NCBI GenBank assembly: GCA_959602365.1
Contig: CAUGSS010000023.1
Location: forward strand, 1 to 39,832
DNA length: 39,832 bases
Reading direction: 5' to 3'
Source of the DNA: an uncultured Eubacteriales bacterium
GTDB taxonomy: Bacteria > Bacillota > Clostridia > Oscillospirales > Oscillospiraceae
The translations under genes and the position numbers were made by a program. Under the pieces are notes generated by a model. It was not told where the DNA came from, made no database searches, and saw nothing but the letters and a program-made list of their open reading frames with translations. Within the stretch, counting starts at the first letter, position 1. The number at the start of each line of letters is the position of its first letter. This document shows, in pieces, positions 39,701-39,832 of the stretch.

Positions 39701-39832
39701 CTATCCCAAGGTGGTCAAGGAATTCTGGGAGCACGCCAAGGAGTACGGCTACCTGATGCGGATGGGCAGCCATGTGTTCTTCAACGGCATGGCCCTGGGC
39801 GAGACCAACAAGATCAACATCGAGGACGGCAA
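36777..39832 (+). CDS. pyc: Pyruvate carboxylase (3' end outside window)
   Basis: This is a biotin enzyme that makes oxaloacetate from pyruvate, bicarbonate and ATP. The frame runs from ATG 36777 (GGAAAGGA ten bases upstream) to the window edge without a stop: about 1018 codons of the usual 1145 or so. The biotin carboxylase domain comes first: FNKVLAANRGEIAIRIFRAC, HPGYGFLSENADFA, the ATP-grasp loop KAAAGGGGRGMR and EMNPRIQVEHTVTEQVTG. Next is the carboxyltransferase barrel: LITDTTMRDAHQSLLSTRMR, MLLRGANAVGYSNYPDN, FRVFDSLNW, LAIKDMSGLLKP and LHTHDTTANQVATLLMA, with the metal-binding His pair. The biotinyl domain with its AMKM motif lies beyond the window. Fusion of both domains in one chain identifies Pyc rather than oxaloacetate decarboxylase or separate subunits. 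Codons are strongly C/G-ending, as for an abundant enzyme. Confidence 0.96.
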   Translation, partial: MAVRTFNKVLAANRGEIAIRIFRACHDLGLHTVAMYSNEDTNGLFRTKADEAYLIGENQSPLGAYLDIPGIIDLARRRGVDAIHPGYGFLSENADFARACDEAGITFVGPPAEVLSQMGDKLAAKATAIACGVPIIPGCTEPLKDGDEALEKAISYGFPVILKAAAGGGGRGMRRCNTPEEVKPAFELVKSEAKKAFGNDDIFIEKFLVEPKHIEVQILADKYGHVYHVGERDCSLQRRYQKVVEFAPAWSVPEATIEALHEDAVKIAKSVGYVSAGTVEFLVDKEGNHYFIEMNPRIQVEHTVTEQVTGIDLVRAQLLIAEGYPLSTPEIGLSCQEDVRVNGYAIQCRVTTEDPLNGFAPDTGKITAYRSGGGFGVRLDGGNAGTGTSISPYYDSLLVKVTSWDNTFLGVCRKAMRAINEVHIRGVKTNIPFVTNILHHPKFQAGQCHTKFIDDTPELFEIENSRDRATRVLRYIANIQVAAPNAERKQYDTPRFPQPTREVPRDGLKQILDKSGPEAVKQWVLDQKKLLITDTTMRDAHQSLLSTRMRTRDMLKGADGTADILADCFSLEMWGGATFDVAYRFLHEDPWERLELLRKKIPNIPFQMLLRGANAVGYSNYPDNLIRAFVKEAAISGIDVFRVFDSLNWIPGMEIAMDEVLKQGKICEATMCYTGDILDPARDRYTLEYYVNMAKELEKRGAHILAIKDMSGLLKPYAAKKLVSTLKQEVGLPIHLHTHDTTANQVATLLMAAEAGVDIVDTAISSMSSLTSQPSMNAVVAALEGTERDTGLDLKELQKLTDYWADVRLRYERFDHGLKSPVTDIYRYEIPGGQYTNLQPQVISLGLGSRFDEVKEMYKQVNDMLGDIVKVTPSSKMVGDLAIFMVQNNLTPENICTKGKDLSYPDSVVSYFKGMMGQPAWGFPEELQKIVLKGEQPITCRPGELLPPVDFDQAWKEVSQFCPKTDMKQVIAYCFYPKVVKEFWEHAKEYGYLMRMGSHVFFNGMALGETNKINIEDG

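Noticed and set aside
36588..39773. A 1061-codon open frame on the minus strand opposite pyruvate carboxylase
   Set aside because: It is antisense to a clear pyc gene in high-GC DNA. Its translation is rich in Gly, His, Val and Gln without any domain, which is typical of a shadow of biased codons.
1..39832. Search for CRISPR arrays, tRNA or rRNA genes, transposases, integrases, toxin-antitoxin pairs or prophage genes
   Set aside because: I saw no repeat-spacer pattern, no cloverleaf or rRNA sequence, and no mobile-element protein in any frame. The intergenic spaces are short and mostly explained by promoters, riboswitches and terminators.

Overview
The window is a gene-dense, GC-rich stretch of chromosome from an anaerobic, low-oxygen-adapted Firmicute. 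It most resembles the butyrate-forming Oscillospiraceae (Flavonifractor, Lawsonibacter, Intestinimonas-type gut bacteria). That placement is inferred from gene content: the murB-rapZ-yvcK-whiA block, DUF4364 and PF06541 proteins, formate-tetrahydrofolate ligase under a ZTP riboswitch, a butyryl-CoA-dehydrogenase/ETF set, and a pyruvate carboxylase of the single-chain type. I see no rRNA, tRNA, CRISPR array, insertion sequence or prophage gene.

Layout. 1-594 is the 3' end of a DEAD-box helicase. 770-3525 is a plus-strand three-gene unit: a VanR-like regulator, a VanS-like kinase and a VanY-like D,D-carboxypeptidase, with no vanHAX ligase genes beside it. 3649-6180 holds an acidic-tailed unknown protein and fhs with its own promoter and ZTP riboswitch. 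6268-8351 carries a small membrane HTH regulator coupled to a lipoprotein, then a DUF3048 lipoprotein. 8527-9937 is a plus-strand pair (DUF4364 and PF06541 proteins), facing ppx across a bidirectional terminator.

11201-18985 is the most coherent system in the window: nine co-directional minus-strand genes for molybdenum cofactor synthesis and molybdate uptake (moeA, a second MoeA-like protein, moaA, moaC, mogA, a MOSC protein, modA, modB, modC). They follow a strong promoter, a Moco riboswitch and an intrinsic terminator, and the run ends at a 20-bp terminator stem. End-product feedback over both cofactor synthesis and metal import is the simplest reading.

19022-28993 is a second long minus-strand run: murB, rapZ, yvcK, whiA, a VanZ-like protein, a LURP-one-related protein, dnaE and cls, with several ATGA overlaps. 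It joins cell-wall and envelope control to replication and phospholipid synthesis. 29071-32744 has a Cu/Zn superoxide dismutase and the bcd-etfB-etfA operon (last step of butyryl-CoA formation). 32893-36533 is a minus-strand accessory cluster: GNAT acetyltransferase, an unrecognised conserved small protein, a secreted nuclease lipoprotein, an SDR oxidoreductase and a Vat/CatB-type acetyltransferase. 36777 to the window end is pyruvate carboxylase, cut off before its biotinyl domain.

Most of the window is housekeeping. I found no clear example of a wholly undescribed system. The best candidates for a second look are the vanHAX-free VanRSY unit, the riboswitch-led Mo operon with its odd MoaA tail and Cys-rich MoeA paralogue, the VanZ/LURP-one pair inserted between whiA and dnaE, and the nuclease cluster.
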